Shown: positions 17,496 through 26,117, counted from the stretch's first letter. The stretch: DNA of 49,872 nt from DATAEU01 sp046735355 (GCA_046735355.1 JBKPTC010000027.1:1-49872), one strand, 5' to 3'. Made by a program: numbers and translations. The notes: a model not told the origin generated them from the letters alone.

Positions 17496-19391
17496 TCAGC
17501 TCGCCACGGCCGCGGCGTCGACCTCGCCACCGGCGACGACCGAGGCGTCGTCGCGCCACGTCCGCGCGAACAGCCGCTCCTCGACGAGCTCGCAGAGCGT
17601 GTGCAGCACCAGCAGCTGCACCTCCTGGATGCGCTGCGTGTCGTTCACGGGCACGACGACCGGCACGTCGGAGAGCTTGCGGCACTGCCCGCCGTCGCGG
17701 CCGAGGAACGACACGGATCGCATCCCACGCTCGCGCGCCGCCTCGATCGCTCGAACCAGATTGCGCGAGCGACCGGTCGTGCTCATCGCGATCAGCACGT
17801 CGCCCGGCTGGCCGAGCGCCTCGACCTGCCGCGCGAACACCTCGTCGAAGCTCGCGTCGTTCGACCACGCCGTGAGCACCGACGTGTCCGCGGTGAGCGC
17901 AATCGCCGGCAGCCCGGCGCGGTCGGGGCGCTTGAACCGGCCGACGAACTCGGCGGCCAGGTGCTGCGACTCGGCCGCGCTGCCGCCGTTGCCGCAGATC
18001 AGCAGCTTGCCGCCGTTCGCGAGCCCGTCGGCGATCTCCGCGACGGCCCGAAGCACCGCCGGACCGATGAGCCGCTTCGATTCCTCCAGCGCGGCGATCG
18101 CGGCGTCGAAGCCGCGGTCGATGGCGACGAGCTCGTCGGCGTCCTCGGGCACGCGCATCGAGCCCGAGGTCAGCAGCCGCTCGTACAGCGCGGCCATCTC
18201 GTTGGTGACGTTGCGCCACGTGAACAGGTCGTTGGCGCGGTTGATCGCCTGACGGCGGAAGACGGACACCAGCCGCGGATGCCGGTACAGGTGGGCGAGC
18301 CGCTCGGCGAGCATGTCGGGCTGGTTCGGCGCGACGAGGTATCCGCACTCGCCGTCGCGGACGCTGAACTTGATGCCGCCGACGTTGGAGCCGACGACCG
18401 GCGTTCCGCACGCCATCGCCTCGAGCGGCGTGATACCGAACGGCTCGTACCACGGCGTGGTCACGAAGACGTCGGCGGCGCCGTAGTAGTACTTCAGACG
18501 GTCGCGGCCGACCGGCCCGGCGAACGTCACGCGGTCCGCGACGCCCTCCTCGACCGCGACGCGGCGGAGCCGCGCGATCTCGGGAGCCTCGCGTCCGTCG
18601 TCGGTCGGGTCGCCGCCCACCACGATCAGGCGTCCGCCCACGCCGCTGCGGGCGAGCATGCGCGCGAACCCGCGGATCGTGTTGTCGACGCCCTTGCGCG
18701 GCACCATCCGGCCGACGTGCAAGACGGTCCACTCGTCGGACAGGCCGAGCGCCGCGCGCGCGAGCTCCTTGCTCATGGGACAGAACTCGCCGGGATCGAA
18801 CCCCGCCGGGATGATCGAGATCTTGGCCGGATCCGCGTTGTAGAAGCGGATCAGGTCCTCCTCCTCCTGCGGGCACTCGGCGACGATCTGGTCGCACTCC
18901 CGGATCACGCGCTCCTCGATCGCGAACCGCTCGTCCGGAAACGTGTCGGCGTCCCCCTGGTGTGCGCGGCGTACGCGACCGAGCGCGTGGAACGTGATCA
19001 CGAACGGGATGCCGAGCACGCGTTTGACCTCGCACGCGACCAGCCCCGACATCCAGAAGTTCGCGTGCACGAGGTCGTACGGCTCCGGCTGACGCCTGCA
19101 GAACCCAATCACGTTCGCGGCGAAGTCGTCCATCAGCGGCAGCAGCCGCTCCTTGGCGATCGGCTCCGGCGGACCGGCCGGAACGTTGACGATGCGGACG
19201 CCGTCCACCCACTCGGCGACCTCCGGCAGCGCCTCGCCGTCCCGCCGCGTGAACACGTCGACGTCGTAGCCGATCTGCACGAGGTGCCGCGCGAGCTGCC
19301 CGACGTAGACGTTCTGGCCGCCGGCGTCGACACCGCCGAGGACGGCGAGCGGCGAGGCGTGCTCGCTGATCAACGCGATCCGCTTGGGCAC
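17496..19391 (-). CDS. Fusion: GT4 glycosyltransferase + GmhA-like phosphoheptose isomerase (SIS)
   Basis: A 631-aa two-domain enzyme. Residues 3-410 are a GT4 glycosyltransferase of the sucrose-phosphate-synthase/MshA type: GGVDAGGQNVYVGQLA, HVGRMVPRKGVD, and EPFGITPLEAMACGTPVVG near 316. Residues 440-610 are a SIS domain very like GmhA: CGNGGSAAESQHLAAEF (468-480), TADTS, MSTTGRSRN (537-544) and RIQEVQLLVLH, with the catalytic Glu and His positions present. GmhA converts sedoheptulose 7-phosphate to heptose 7-phosphate. The start is GTG 19391 (AAAGGAG upstream). The fusion implies isomerase and transferase work in one pathway. Confidence 0.85.
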   Translation of the reverse strand: MPKRIALISEHASPLAVLGGVDAGGQNVYVGQLARHLVQIGYDVDVFTRRDGEALPEVAEWVDGVRIVNVPAGPPEPIAKERLLPLMDDFAANVIGFCRRQPEPYDLVHANFWMSGLVACEVKRVLGIPFVITFHALGRVRRAHQGDADTFPDERFAIEERVIRECDQIVAECPQEEEDLIRFYNADPAKISIIPAGFDPGEFCPMSKELARAALGLSDEWTVLHVGRMVPRKGVDNTIRGFARMLARSGVGGRLIVVGGDPTDDGREAPEIARLRRVAVEEGVADRVTFAGPVGRDRLKYYYGAADVFVTTPWYEPFGITPLEAMACGTPVVGSNVGGIKFSVRDGECGYLVAPNQPDMLAERLAHLYRHPRLVSVFRRQAINRANDLFTWRNVTNEMAALYERLLTSGSMRVPEDADELVAIDRGFDAAIAALEESKRLIGPAVLRAVAEIADGLANGGKLLICGNGGSAAESQHLAAEFVGRFKRPDRAGLPAIALTADTSVLTAWSNDASFDEVFARQVEALGQPGDVLIAMSTTGRSRNLVRAIEAARERGMRSVSFLGRDGGQCRKLSDVPVVVPVNDTQRIQEVQLLVLHTLCELVEERLFARTWRDDASVVAGGEVDAAAVAS

Positions 19392-19484
19392 GAGGCTCGG
19401 CTCCTTTCGTCCGTCGTGGCCGTCGCCGACCGTTGGCGCGCAGGTGGGCACGCGGCGATGCGACCCCGGCGCCTCGCGCCGTCG

Positions 19485-19510
19485 TTACCCCGGCCGCGAA
19501 CGGGAGAAAC
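19485..19510 (-). promoter_or_regulatory. SigB-type promoter of the GT4-GmhA/SDR/GT9 operon
   Basis: On the minus strand, GTTT (19507-19510), 16 bases, GGGTAA (19485-19490), 93 bases before GTG 19391. The match is as good as at the stress genes. Confidence 0.7.
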
Positions 19511-19515
19511 AGCGA

Positions 19516-19540
19516 CGCGGCGGGCCCGAGGCCCGCCGCG
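19516..19540 (-). terminator. Hairpin terminator after the BON gene
   Basis: Perfect 11-bp GC-rich stem (19516-19526 with 19530-19540) and a 3-base loop, 33 bases after the BON gene stop. On the minus strand it is followed by TCGCTGTTTCTC, a weak T-rich stretch that also holds the -35 of the next promoter. Confidence 0.6.
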
Positions 19541-19572
19541 CCCTTGCGGCACAACGCATCGAACCGCCGCCG

Positions 19573-20127
19573 CTACTCGATCGCCTCTCCGGTGGGCGGC
19601 GTGGACTCCGCGGCCTTGTCGCTCGCGCGGATCGCCGCCCGCTTGTTCTTGGCCGGCTCCTGCGCCGGTGTATGGAGAAGGTTCTCGACGCCGACCACCC
19701 CGCGAACCGCGCGGGTTCGCTCGACGATCTCCTCGATCAGCCCGGGATCCGGCAGCTCGCCGCGCAGCGTCGCGACGCCGTCCGCGACGTCGACGTGGAC
19801 CTCGCCGGCCGGGATCCGCGAGTCGCCGAGCGCCTCGCTGCGGATCCGGTCGACGAGCGTTGCGTCGTCCGCGACGTCCATGCCGCCGGAGAGCATCGGG
19901 TCATCGAGCGGCGAGAACCGCGACCGAACCGCCTGGATGCGAGTGACGACCACGCTCGGCACGCCGAACGACCGGCTCGGATCACCGAGGCGGTCGGACG
20001 CACGCTGAGCGGTCGTCATCCCTTGATCGAGCAGACGGGCGCGGCGATCGCCGCCCCGCTCCCGATCGAACAGGTACACGATCGCCCCACCGACGGCCGC
20101 GCCGAACAACATGCCGCGTATCCGCAT
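19573..20127 (-). CDS. BON-domain protein with N-terminal membrane segment
   Basis: 184 aa. The N-terminus is a single hydrophobic segment (MLFGAAVGGAIVYLFD), then a basic linker, then a BON domain (about residues 85-155: DATLVDRIRSEALGD...VHVDVADGVATLRGEL...IVERTRAVRGVVGVENLL), which is thought to bind phospholipid or envelope components. It is probably anchored in the membrane. It follows the CsbD-like gene by 26 bases and so shares its stress promoter. Confidence 0.78.
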   Translation of the reverse strand: MRIRGMLFGAAVGGAIVYLFDRERGGDRRARLLDQGMTTAQRASDRLGDPSRSFGVPSVVVTRIQAVRSRFSPLDDPMLSGGMDVADDATLVDRIRSEALGDSRIPAGEVHVDVADGVATLRGELPDPGLIEEIVERTRAVRGVVGVENLLHTPAQEPAKNKRAAIRASDKAAESTPPTGEAIE

Positions 20128-20153
20128 GGCGCTGCCTCCGTTCGCTCGTGTGG

Positions 20154-20366
20154 TCAGTCGTCGAACGCGTCCTTGACGCCGTCCTTGACGTTCTGCGCGG
20201 CGTCCTTGACGTGGCCCTTAGCCTGCTCACCCTTGCCGCGGACCTGGTCGGTCTTGCCCTCCCGCTCCATCCGCTCGTTGTCCGTCGCGTCGCCGACGGC
20301 CTCCTTGACCTTGCCCTTCGTCTCGTCCCAGCGCCCCTCGGCGCGGTCCTCGGTCGAGCTGCCCAT
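20154..20366 (-). CDS. CsbD-like stress protein
   Basis: 70 aa, hydrophilic, of the CsbD family, which is SigB-controlled in Bacillus. It shows the family features: GRWDETKGKVKEAVGDATDN followed by repeated KGxxxQ-type amphipathic helix (GKTDQVRGKGEQAKGHVKDAAQ). The start is ATG 20366 with GAGGAGG upstream; the 23-residue extension to 20435 has no support. A SigB-type promoter lies 60 bases upstream. Molecular role unknown. Confidence 0.85.
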   Translation of the reverse strand: MGSSTEDRAEGRWDETKGKVKEAVGDATDNERMEREGKTDQVRGKGEQAKGHVKDAAQNVKDGVKDAFDD

Positions 20367-20426
20367 GTCGTCCTCCTCATTTCGCGGTTCCGGCGGCGGC
20401 CGCGAGGCGGGCCGCTCCCTTCGAGG

Positions 20427-20452
20427 GTTCCCCACACGACGCGGCTTCGAAC
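20427..20452 (-). promoter_or_regulatory. SigB-type promoter of the CsbD-BON operon
   Basis: On the minus strand, GTTC (20449-20452), 16 bases, GGGAAC (20427-20432). Both elements are accepted variants of the consensus. Confidence 0.65.
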
Positions 20453-20497
20453 ATGCTTCCGCGAGCCCGGCGACCGGCGCTATCCTCGCTCGGTCCG

Positions 20498-23326
20498 ATG
20501 GCGATGCCGGGTGGGGGCGAGGAATCCTGGAGCGACGACCACGTCGCGTCGCCGCGCCGTGGGCTCCCCTATCGCGACATCTTCGATTCGATGCCCGACG
20601 CCGTCCTGGTGACGGACACGGACGCTCGGTACGTCGCCGCCAACCGCGCGGCGGAACGACTTCTCGGCTACACGGAGGAGGAGCTCTGCGCCCTCCGCGT
20701 CCCCGACGTGCTCGTCGTCCCTGCCGACGCGGCGGACGTCACGTTCCGGCGCTTCGTCGACGAGGGCGCGTGGCGGGGCCAGCTCGAGCTGCGTCGCAAG
20801 GACGGCACGACGATCGGCGCCGAGGGGCGGGCGTTCGCGACGCCCGACGGTCTGTACGTCTCGGTGCTCCGCGAGGTCGGTCCGAGGATCGGAGGACTGC
20901 TCGGATCGACGCCGGCGGAGCTCGCCGCGATCGTCGAGAGCTCGAACGACGCGATCTTCGCGAAGACGCTCGACGGCATCCTGCTGTCGTGGAACAAGGC
21001 GGCGGAGCGGATGTACGGCTACCGTGCCGACGAGGTCATCGGCAAGCACGTGTCGATCCTCGCGCCCGACGAGCCGCGCAAGGAGGAGATCGACCACGTC
21101 ATCATGGAGCGGTTGCGACGCGGCGAGGACATCCGCGACTTCCGCACCAAGCGGATCACCCGCGACGGGCGACTCCTCGACGTGTGGCTGTCGATCTCGC
21201 CGGTCCGCGACTCCTCCGGCGAGATCGTCGGCGCGGCGACGATCGCGCGCGACATCACCGGCCAGGTCGCCCTCGAGCGCGAGCTCGAACGCGCGCGCGA
21301 CCAGCTGCAGATCATCACGCAGGCGAGCGCCGACGGCATCACGATCCAGGATCCGACCGGACGCCTCATCTACGCGAACGACGCGGCCGCGCAGCTGTCC
21401 GGATTTCCCGACGCCGCGTCGTTCCTCGCGGCGCCGGTCGACGAGATCGTGGGACGGTTCGAGATGCTGGCCGAGGACGGCGATCCGATCGAGCAGGAGC
21501 AGCTGCCCGGCCGACGCGTTCTGGCCGGCGAGCCGTCGGCCGAGCTCCTGCTCCGGGTCCGCACGATCGGCGCCGAGGTGGAGTCGTGGCGGTTCGTCCG
21601 CTCCTCTCCGCTGCTCGACGACGGCGGCAACGTCCAGTTCGTCGTCAACGTCTTCCACGACGTCACCGACCTCAAGCAGACCGAGGAGGAGCTCCGCTTC
21701 CGCACGCTGCTGCTCGAGGAGCAGGCCGAGGCCTCCGACGAGGGCATCCTCGTCATGGATCCCGAGGGACGGATGCTGTCGTGGAACCGTCGGTTCCTGC
21801 AGGTGATGGACATCACCGACGAGATGATCCGCGGGACGCCGCGCGAGGAGCTGCTCGAGCAGCTCCGTCCCTCGCTCGTCGACGCGGACGATGTCATCGA
21901 GCGCGTGACGTCGCTCTGGGACCGACCCGACGACGAGGTCCGCGACGAGATCCGATTCCTCGACGGCCGGGTCGTCGAGCGGTTCAGCACGCCGCTCCGA
22001 GACGACGCGGGCAGGTGGTACGGACGCGTCTCCTTCTTCCGCGACGTCACCGCGGAACGCAAGCACGAGCGCGCGCAGCGGTTCCTGGCCGACGCCAGCC
22101 GCGAGCTCGCCTCGACGCTCGATTACGAAGCGACGCTGCAGCGGGTCACCTCGCTTGCCGTTCCCGAGCTCGCGGACTGGTGCAGCATTGACCTCCTCGA
22201 GCCCAACGGCACGATCCGCCTGATCGCGGTCGCGCACGTCGACCCCGCCAAGGTCCGATGGGCGCAGGAGCTCCGCGAGCGCTTCCCCGTCGACCTCGCG
22301 GCCGAGCAGGGCGTGCCGAACGTCATCCGGACGGGCCGCTCCGAGCTGCACCCGTTCGTTCCCATGGAGCAGATGGAGGCCGCGGCCGCCGAAGATCCCG
22401 ACATCCTCGAGATCGTCCACGAGCTCGACATCACCTCGCTGATGATCGTTCCGCTGATCGCCCGCGGGCAGACGCTCGGCGCCATGCAGTTCGTGTGGGC
22501 CGAGTCCGGACGAAGCTACGACGAGGAGGATCTCCGGCTGGCCGAGGACGTGGCCGGACGCGCCGCGCTCGCGCTCGACAACGCGCGGTTGTACGGCGAG
22601 CGCGACCACATCGCGCAGACGCTGCAGCAGAGCCTCCTGCCCGGCCCGCTGCCCGCGATCGAGGGCGTCCGCCTGGCGGCGCGGTACCGCGCCGCGGGCC
22701 GGGGCGTCGAGGTGGGCGGCGACTTCTACGACGTGTTCGACGTCGGCGGCGGCGCGTACGCGTTCGTGATCGGCGACGTGTGCGGCAAGGGACCGAAGGC
22801 GGCGGCGCTCATGGGCGCGGCGCGCCACACCATCCGGACGGCCGCGATGCGCGAGCGCAAGCCGAGCGACGTCCTCCAGACGCTCAACACCGCTCTGCAC
22901 CAGCGCCTCGCCGAACAGTGGTTCTGCACGGTCGCGTACGTGCGCATGCGGCGGGCGACCGACGGCGCGCGTCTGACGGTCTGTCTCGGCGGCCATCCGC
23001 TGCCCGCCGTCGTTCGCGCCGACGGCAGCGTGGAGTTCGTCGGCCGGCCGGGCACGCTCCTCGGCGTGTTCCCCGACGTCGAGCTGAGCGACGCCACCGT
23101 CGATCTCAGGCCGGGCGACGCGCTTGTGATGTTCACCGACGGCGTGACCGACGAGCAGCGCGACGGCGAGGAGTTCGGTACGCAGCGCCTCGCGGACGTG
23201 CTCCGCAAGACGGCGGGGCGGCCTCCGGACGAGGTCGCCGGCGCGATCGAGGAGGCCGTCGTCGCGTTCCGACCCAACGAGCCCGCAGACGACCTCGCCG
23301 TCCTCGTAGCGAAGGTGGTGGACTGA
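20498..23326 (+). CDS. PAS-GAF-PP2C (SpoIIE/RsbU-type) serine phosphatase
   Basis: A 942-aa sensor phosphatase that would dephosphorylate an anti-anti-sigma factor and so release the stress sigma factor. Four PAS domains span roughly residues 20-510 (for example the second, IVESSNDAIFAKTLDGIL), then a GAF domain (520-680), then a PP2C/SpoIIE domain with GGDFYDVF, VIGDVCGKGPKAA, MFTDGVTDEQ and DDLAVLVAKV carrying the metal-binding aspartates. No transmembrane segment. ATG 20498 follows a TATCCT -10-like element by 11 bases; ATG 20453 is the alternative. It overlaps the STAS gene by one base. Confidence 0.88.
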   Translation: MAMPGGGEESWSDDHVASPRRGLPYRDIFDSMPDAVLVTDTDARYVAANRAAERLLGYTEEELCALRVPDVLVVPADAADVTFRRFVDEGAWRGQLELRRKDGTTIGAEGRAFATPDGLYVSVLREVGPRIGGLLGSTPAELAAIVESSNDAIFAKTLDGILLSWNKAAERMYGYRADEVIGKHVSILAPDEPRKEEIDHVIMERLRRGEDIRDFRTKRITRDGRLLDVWLSISPVRDSSGEIVGAATIARDITGQVALERELERARDQLQIITQASADGITIQDPTGRLIYANDAAAQLSGFPDAASFLAAPVDEIVGRFEMLAEDGDPIEQEQLPGRRVLAGEPSAELLLRVRTIGAEVESWRFVRSSPLLDDGGNVQFVVNVFHDVTDLKQTEEELRFRTLLLEEQAEASDEGILVMDPEGRMLSWNRRFLQVMDITDEMIRGTPREELLEQLRPSLVDADDVIERVTSLWDRPDDEVRDEIRFLDGRVVERFSTPLRDDAGRWYGRVSFFRDVTAERKHERAQRFLADASRELASTLDYEATLQRVTSLAVPELADWCSIDLLEPNGTIRLIAVAHVDPAKVRWAQELRERFPVDLAAEQGVPNVIRTGRSELHPFVPMEQMEAAAAEDPDILEIVHELDITSLMIVPLIARGQTLGAMQFVWAESGRSYDEEDLRLAEDVAGRAALALDNARLYGERDHIAQTLQQSLLPGPLPAIEGVRLAARYRAAGRGVEVGGDFYDVFDVGGGAYAFVIGDVCGKGPKAAALMGAARHTIRTAAMRERKPSDVLQTLNTALHQRLAEQWFCTVAYVRMRRATDGARLTVCLGGHPLPAVVRADGSVEFVGRPGTLLGVFPDVELSDATVDLRPGDALVMFTDGVTDEQRDGEEFGTQRLADVLRKTAGRPPDEVAGAIEEAVVAFRPNEPADDLAVLVAKVVD

Positions 23327-23667
23327 TGGCGCTCGACGTGCAGGTGAGCGGCTCGGACGACCGACCGGCGACCGTTTCGGTGGCCGGGGATCTCGACCTG
23401 TCGACCGCGCCGGATCTGGAGCGGACGCTCGTGCGGATCCAGGGCGAGGGGCGCGCGGTGCTGCTCGACATGCGCGGCTTGTCGTTCATGGACTCGAGCG
23501 GCCTGCGGGTGATCCTCGCGGCCGACGCACGCGCACGATCGAACGGCACGAGGCTGATGCTCGTCGCCGGGCCGCCGGGGGTGCAGCGCGTGTTCGAGCT
23601 GACGCTCCTCGACCGCCGGCTCGAGTTCGTCGACGGTGTCGGCGGGCAGGAGCAGATCGAGTCGTGA
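23326..23667 (+). CDS. STAS-domain anti-anti-sigma factor (RsbV/SpoIIAA-like)
   Basis: 113 aa. The STAS fold is clear: VSVAGDLDLSTAPDLE, then LLDMRGLSFMDSSGLRVI, where the first Ser of DSSG is the expected phosphorylation site. It would be phosphorylated by a HATPase anti-sigma factor and dephosphorylated by the phosphatase encoded just upstream. The ATG shares a base with the upstream TGA, and its own TGA overlaps the next GTG, so the three proteins are made together. Confidence 0.9.
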   Translation: MALDVQVSGSDDRPATVSVAGDLDLSTAPDLERTLVRIQGEGRAVLLDMRGLSFMDSSGLRVILAADARARSNGTRLMLVAGPPGVQRVFELTLLDRRLEFVDGVGGQEQIES

Positions 23668-24053
23668 CCGCGGTGCGTGAGATCGACGTCGAGCTGGCAC
23701 CGTCCGCGGACTCGGTGGCGACCGCGCGCGCCCGGCTGGAGCAGCTCCGCGGAACGGTGAAGGACGAGCTGCTCGACGATCTCCGACTGCTGGTGAGCGA
23801 GGTCGTCACGAACAGCGTGCGGCACGCGGGGCTCGGACCGCGCGACGCCGTCGAGGTGCGGGTCGTGGCGAAGAGCGATTCCGTGCGCGCCGAGATCCTC
23901 GACGACGGCCCCGGCTTCCGCGCGCCGCAGAGCGGCCCCGCCGCCGGCGCCGGCTCGGGTTGGGGCCTGTTCCTCGTCGGACGCGTCGCCGACCGGTGGG
24001 GCGTCGATCGCTCCGACGGCCGGACACGCGTCTGGTTCGAGCTCGACTGCTGA
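23664..24053 (+). CDS. HATPase anti-sigma factor / serine kinase (RsbW-like)
   Basis: 129 aa. A GHKL ATPase with an intact nucleotide site: N-box LLVSEVVTNSVRHAG, G1 box LDDGPGF and G2 GSGWGLFLVGRVADRWG. It would phosphorylate the STAS protein encoded just upstream and bind a sigma factor. GTG 23664 overlaps the STAS stop as GTGA. Of the three anti-sigma-type proteins in the window it is the only one with all ATPase motifs. Confidence 0.88.
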   Translation: MTAVREIDVELAPSADSVATARARLEQLRGTVKDELLDDLRLLVSEVVTNSVRHAGLGPRDAVEVRVVAKSDSVRAEILDDGPGFRAPQSGPAAGAGSGWGLFLVGRVADRWGVDRSDGRTRVWFELDC

Positions 24054-24202
24054 CGCGCCGCTTCTCGATCACCGTCCAACGCACTCCCTGTGAGCGAAGC
24101 GTGCCGATTGCCGTCCGACGGGCATGGGTAGCCACGGCTCGAACCACCCGTACCACTTCCGAGATCGAACGGAGTCGGCGTGCTGGCGTTGATCGGACCC
24201 GT

Positions 24203-24877
24203 GTGACCGAGGGCGACCCGGCCACCCCGCGCTTCGACGCGGCAGAGCCCCGTGTCGTCGAGACGCCGTTCGGCACGATCGACGACGACCACCCGCTCCG
24301 GCGCGCGCTGGACCGGATCGCGTATCCGGCGACCGCCGACCGGGTGCTCGATGCCGTCTCACGTGATCCGGAGGTCGACACCGAGCAGGCGCGGTGGCTC
24401 GCCGGTGTGCTGCCGGGCGATCGCACGTTCGACGACGCGACGACGTGGCGTCGTGCTTCGGGACGTCGGGCCCGCCGCCGCCGACGACGCCGCCGACGCT
24501 GTAGCGCCCCGGAGCAGCCGCGGCCCCGATCAGCCGCGAAGGATCAGCCGCGCGCGTCGGGCCCGTCGACGTCGTCGCGCCAGGCCGGCGTCTCGGGCTC
24601 TGTCGAGGTGAGGTCGCGGTCGTCGCGCAGCGGATCCGTGACGTTCGACGGCTCGTGGCCGGGATCCGTCGCCTCGAGCCCCGCGAAACCGCCCTGCACC
24701 ATCGCGATCCCGCCGACGAGGATCGCCCCAGCGACGCCCATGGTCCAGAACGCGACGTTGCCGGGCTCGAAGATGATCGCGCCGACGACGAGTCCGAGGA
24801 CCGCCCCGCCGACGGTTCCGAGGATGCCGGCGATCAGGATCCGACGCCCGGTGCGGCGCTCGAGGCGGTGCTCGTGA
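24203..24877 (+). CDS. DUF2795-like protein, 3' part uncertain
   Basis: GTG 24203 opens a frame encoding ETPFGTIDDDHPLRRALDRI followed by YPATADRVLDAV and AGVLPGDRTFDDATTW, which resembles DUF2795 domains. After about 24450 the frame turns into a poly-arginine stretch and runs on antisense to a well-supported gene (24544-24906), so the true end is probably earlier. One base of frame change near 24440-24455 would give VLRDVGPAAADDAADAV, which looks more like coding sequence. Treat as a gene with a possible frameshift or sequence error. Confidence 0.4.
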   Translation: MTEGDPATPRFDAAEPRVVETPFGTIDDDHPLRRALDRIAYPATADRVLDAVSRDPEVDTEQARWLAGVLPGDRTFDDATTWRRASGRRARRRRRRRRRCSAPEQPRPRSAAKDQPRASGPSTSSRQAGVSGSVEVRSRSSRSGSVTFDGSWPGSVASSPAKPPCTIAIPPTRIAPATPMVQNATLPGSKMIAPTTSPRTAPPTVPRMPAIRIRRPVRRSRRCS

Positions 24878-24906
24878 TCGCGCTCGCGCATCGGGTCGCT
24901 CGACAT
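24544..24906 (-). CDS. Small two-helix membrane protein
   Basis: 120 aa. A charged N-terminus (MRERDHEHRLERRTGRR) leads into two hydrophobic helices (ILIAGILGTVGGAVLGLVVGAII and VAFWTMGVAGAILVGGIAMV) and an acidic cytoplasmic tail. Family not recognised. ATG 24906 is chosen because the -10 of a full SigB-type promoter ends exactly 9 bases upstream, so the mRNA is probably leaderless. Divergent from the SDR gene. Confidence 0.7.
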   Translation of the reverse strand: MSSDPMRERDHEHRLERRTGRRILIAGILGTVGGAVLGLVVGAIIFEPGNVAFWTMGVAGAILVGGIAMVQGGFAGLEATDPGHEPSNVTDPLRDDRDLTSTEPETPAWRDDVDGPDARG

Positions 24907-24915
24907 GCGCGGACG

Positions 24916-24941
24916 GTTCCCGCCGCCACCACGGCACAAAC
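24916..24941 (-). promoter_or_regulatory. SigB-type promoter (minus), leaderless membrane-protein gene
   Basis: On the minus strand, GTTT (24938-24941), 16 bases, GGGAAC (24916-24921), then 9 bases to ATG 24906. Confidence 0.75.
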
Positions 24942-24949
24942 GGCTGCCG

Positions 24950-24975
24950 GTTTGTCGCCCCACTCGCTCGGGTAG
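24950..24975 (+). promoter_or_regulatory. SigB-type promoter of the SDR gene
   Basis: GTTT (24950-24953), 16 bases, GGGTAG (24970-24975). Its -35 lies only 8 bases from the -35 of the divergent promoter. Confidence 0.78.
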
Positions 24976-25045
24976 CCACGCCACATCGGCGTGCGCCGCA
25001 CCGGCGGCGACACGAACTCCGGAACGAGCCCGAAGGACGAGCACG

Positions 25046-26074
25046 ATGGCCGTGCGTACGAGCGAGGAATCCGACCCGACGTCCGACCGCCCCGCGCGCG
25101 GCGTCGCCGTCGTCACCGGCGCGTCGGCCGGCGTCGGACGCGCCGTCGCACGGCGGTTCGGCGAGCTCGGATACGACGTCGGTCTGCTCGCTCGCGGTCA
25201 CGACGGCCTCGACGCCGCGGCGGACGAGATCGTCGCGATGGGCGGCCGCGCGCTCGCGGTGCCGACCGACGTCTCGAACGCGGAGGAGGTCGAGCAGGCG
25301 GCCGATGAGATCGAACGCCGCCTCGGCCCGATCGACGTCTGGGTGAACGACGCGATGGTCTCCGTGTTCGGTGAGTTCCTCGACATCTCGCCCGAGGAGT
25401 TCGAGCAGGTGACGCGCGTCACGTATCTCGGCTATGCGAATGGAACACGGGCGGCGCTCGCGCGGATGGTCCCGCGCGACTCCGGCGTCGTCGTGCAGGT
25501 CGGCTCGGCGCTCGCCGAACGCTCGATCCCGCTCCAGTCGGCGTACTGCGCCGCCAAGCACGCGATCGAGGGCCTCACCGAGGCCGTCCGAGTCGAGCTG
25601 CTCCACAACCGCTCGAACGTGCGGATCCCGCTCGTGCAGCTCCCGGCCGTGAACACGCCGCAGTTCGACTGGTCGCTCTCGAAGATGCCGCGGATGCCGA
25701 TGCCGGTTCCGCCGATCTACCAGCCCGAGGTCGTCGCGCATGCGATCGTGCACGCCGCGATGCATCCCCGGAAGGAGGTCTGGGTCGGCGGTCGGAACGC
25801 GCTCGGCATCATGGCCAACCGCGTCGTCCCCGGCCTGCTCGATCACTACCTGGCGCGCGTCGGCTACAAGGCGCAGATGACCGCGCAGCCGGATCCCGGC
25901 GACCGCCCGTCGAACCTCTGGAAGGCGCTGCCGGGCGACCGCGGAGCGCACGGACGGTTCGACGACCAGGCGCACGCCGTTGCACCGCAGGTCTGGCTGG
26001 CCGAGCACCGCGGGGTCGTCGGCGGAGCCCTCGTCGCCGCCGGCTTCCTGTTCGGTCGCCGGCGCAAGCGCTGA
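25046..26074 (+). CDS. SDR family oxidoreductase with C-terminal extension
   Basis: 342 aa. An N-terminal classical SDR domain shows VTGASAGVGRAVARRFGE and the catalytic SAYCAAKHA; the usual NNAG is altered to VNDAMVS. After residue 260 an extension ends in a hydrophobic segment (GVVGGALVAAGFLFG) and RRRKR, so the protein may be membrane-anchored. ATG 25046 has GAAGGA upstream. Under a SigB-type promoter, it is likely a stress-induced reductase; substrate unknown. Confidence 0.82.
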   Translation: MAVRTSEESDPTSDRPARGVAVVTGASAGVGRAVARRFGELGYDVGLLARGHDGLDAAADEIVAMGGRALAVPTDVSNAEEVEQAADEIERRLGPIDVWVNDAMVSVFGEFLDISPEEFEQVTRVTYLGYANGTRAALARMVPRDSGVVVQVGSALAERSIPLQSAYCAAKHAIEGLTEAVRVELLHNRSNVRIPLVQLPAVNTPQFDWSLSKMPRMPMPVPPIYQPEVVAHAIVHAAMHPRKEVWVGGRNALGIMANRVVPGLLDHYLARVGYKAQMTAQPDPGDRPSNLWKALPGDRGAHGRFDDQAHAVAPQVWLAEHRGVVGGALVAAGFLFGRRRKR

Positions 26075-26082
26075 TCGACGCC

Positions 26083-26108
26083 GTTTCCGCAGGTGGGCGC
26101 GGGGGTAA
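26083..26108 (+). promoter_or_regulatory. SigB-type promoter of the 60-aa zinc-ribbon gene
   Basis: GTTT (26083-26086), 16 bases, GGGTAA (26103-26108), then exactly 9 bases to ATG 26118, so the transcript is probably leaderless. Confidence 0.75.
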
Positions 26109-26117
26109 GCGTCGGCC

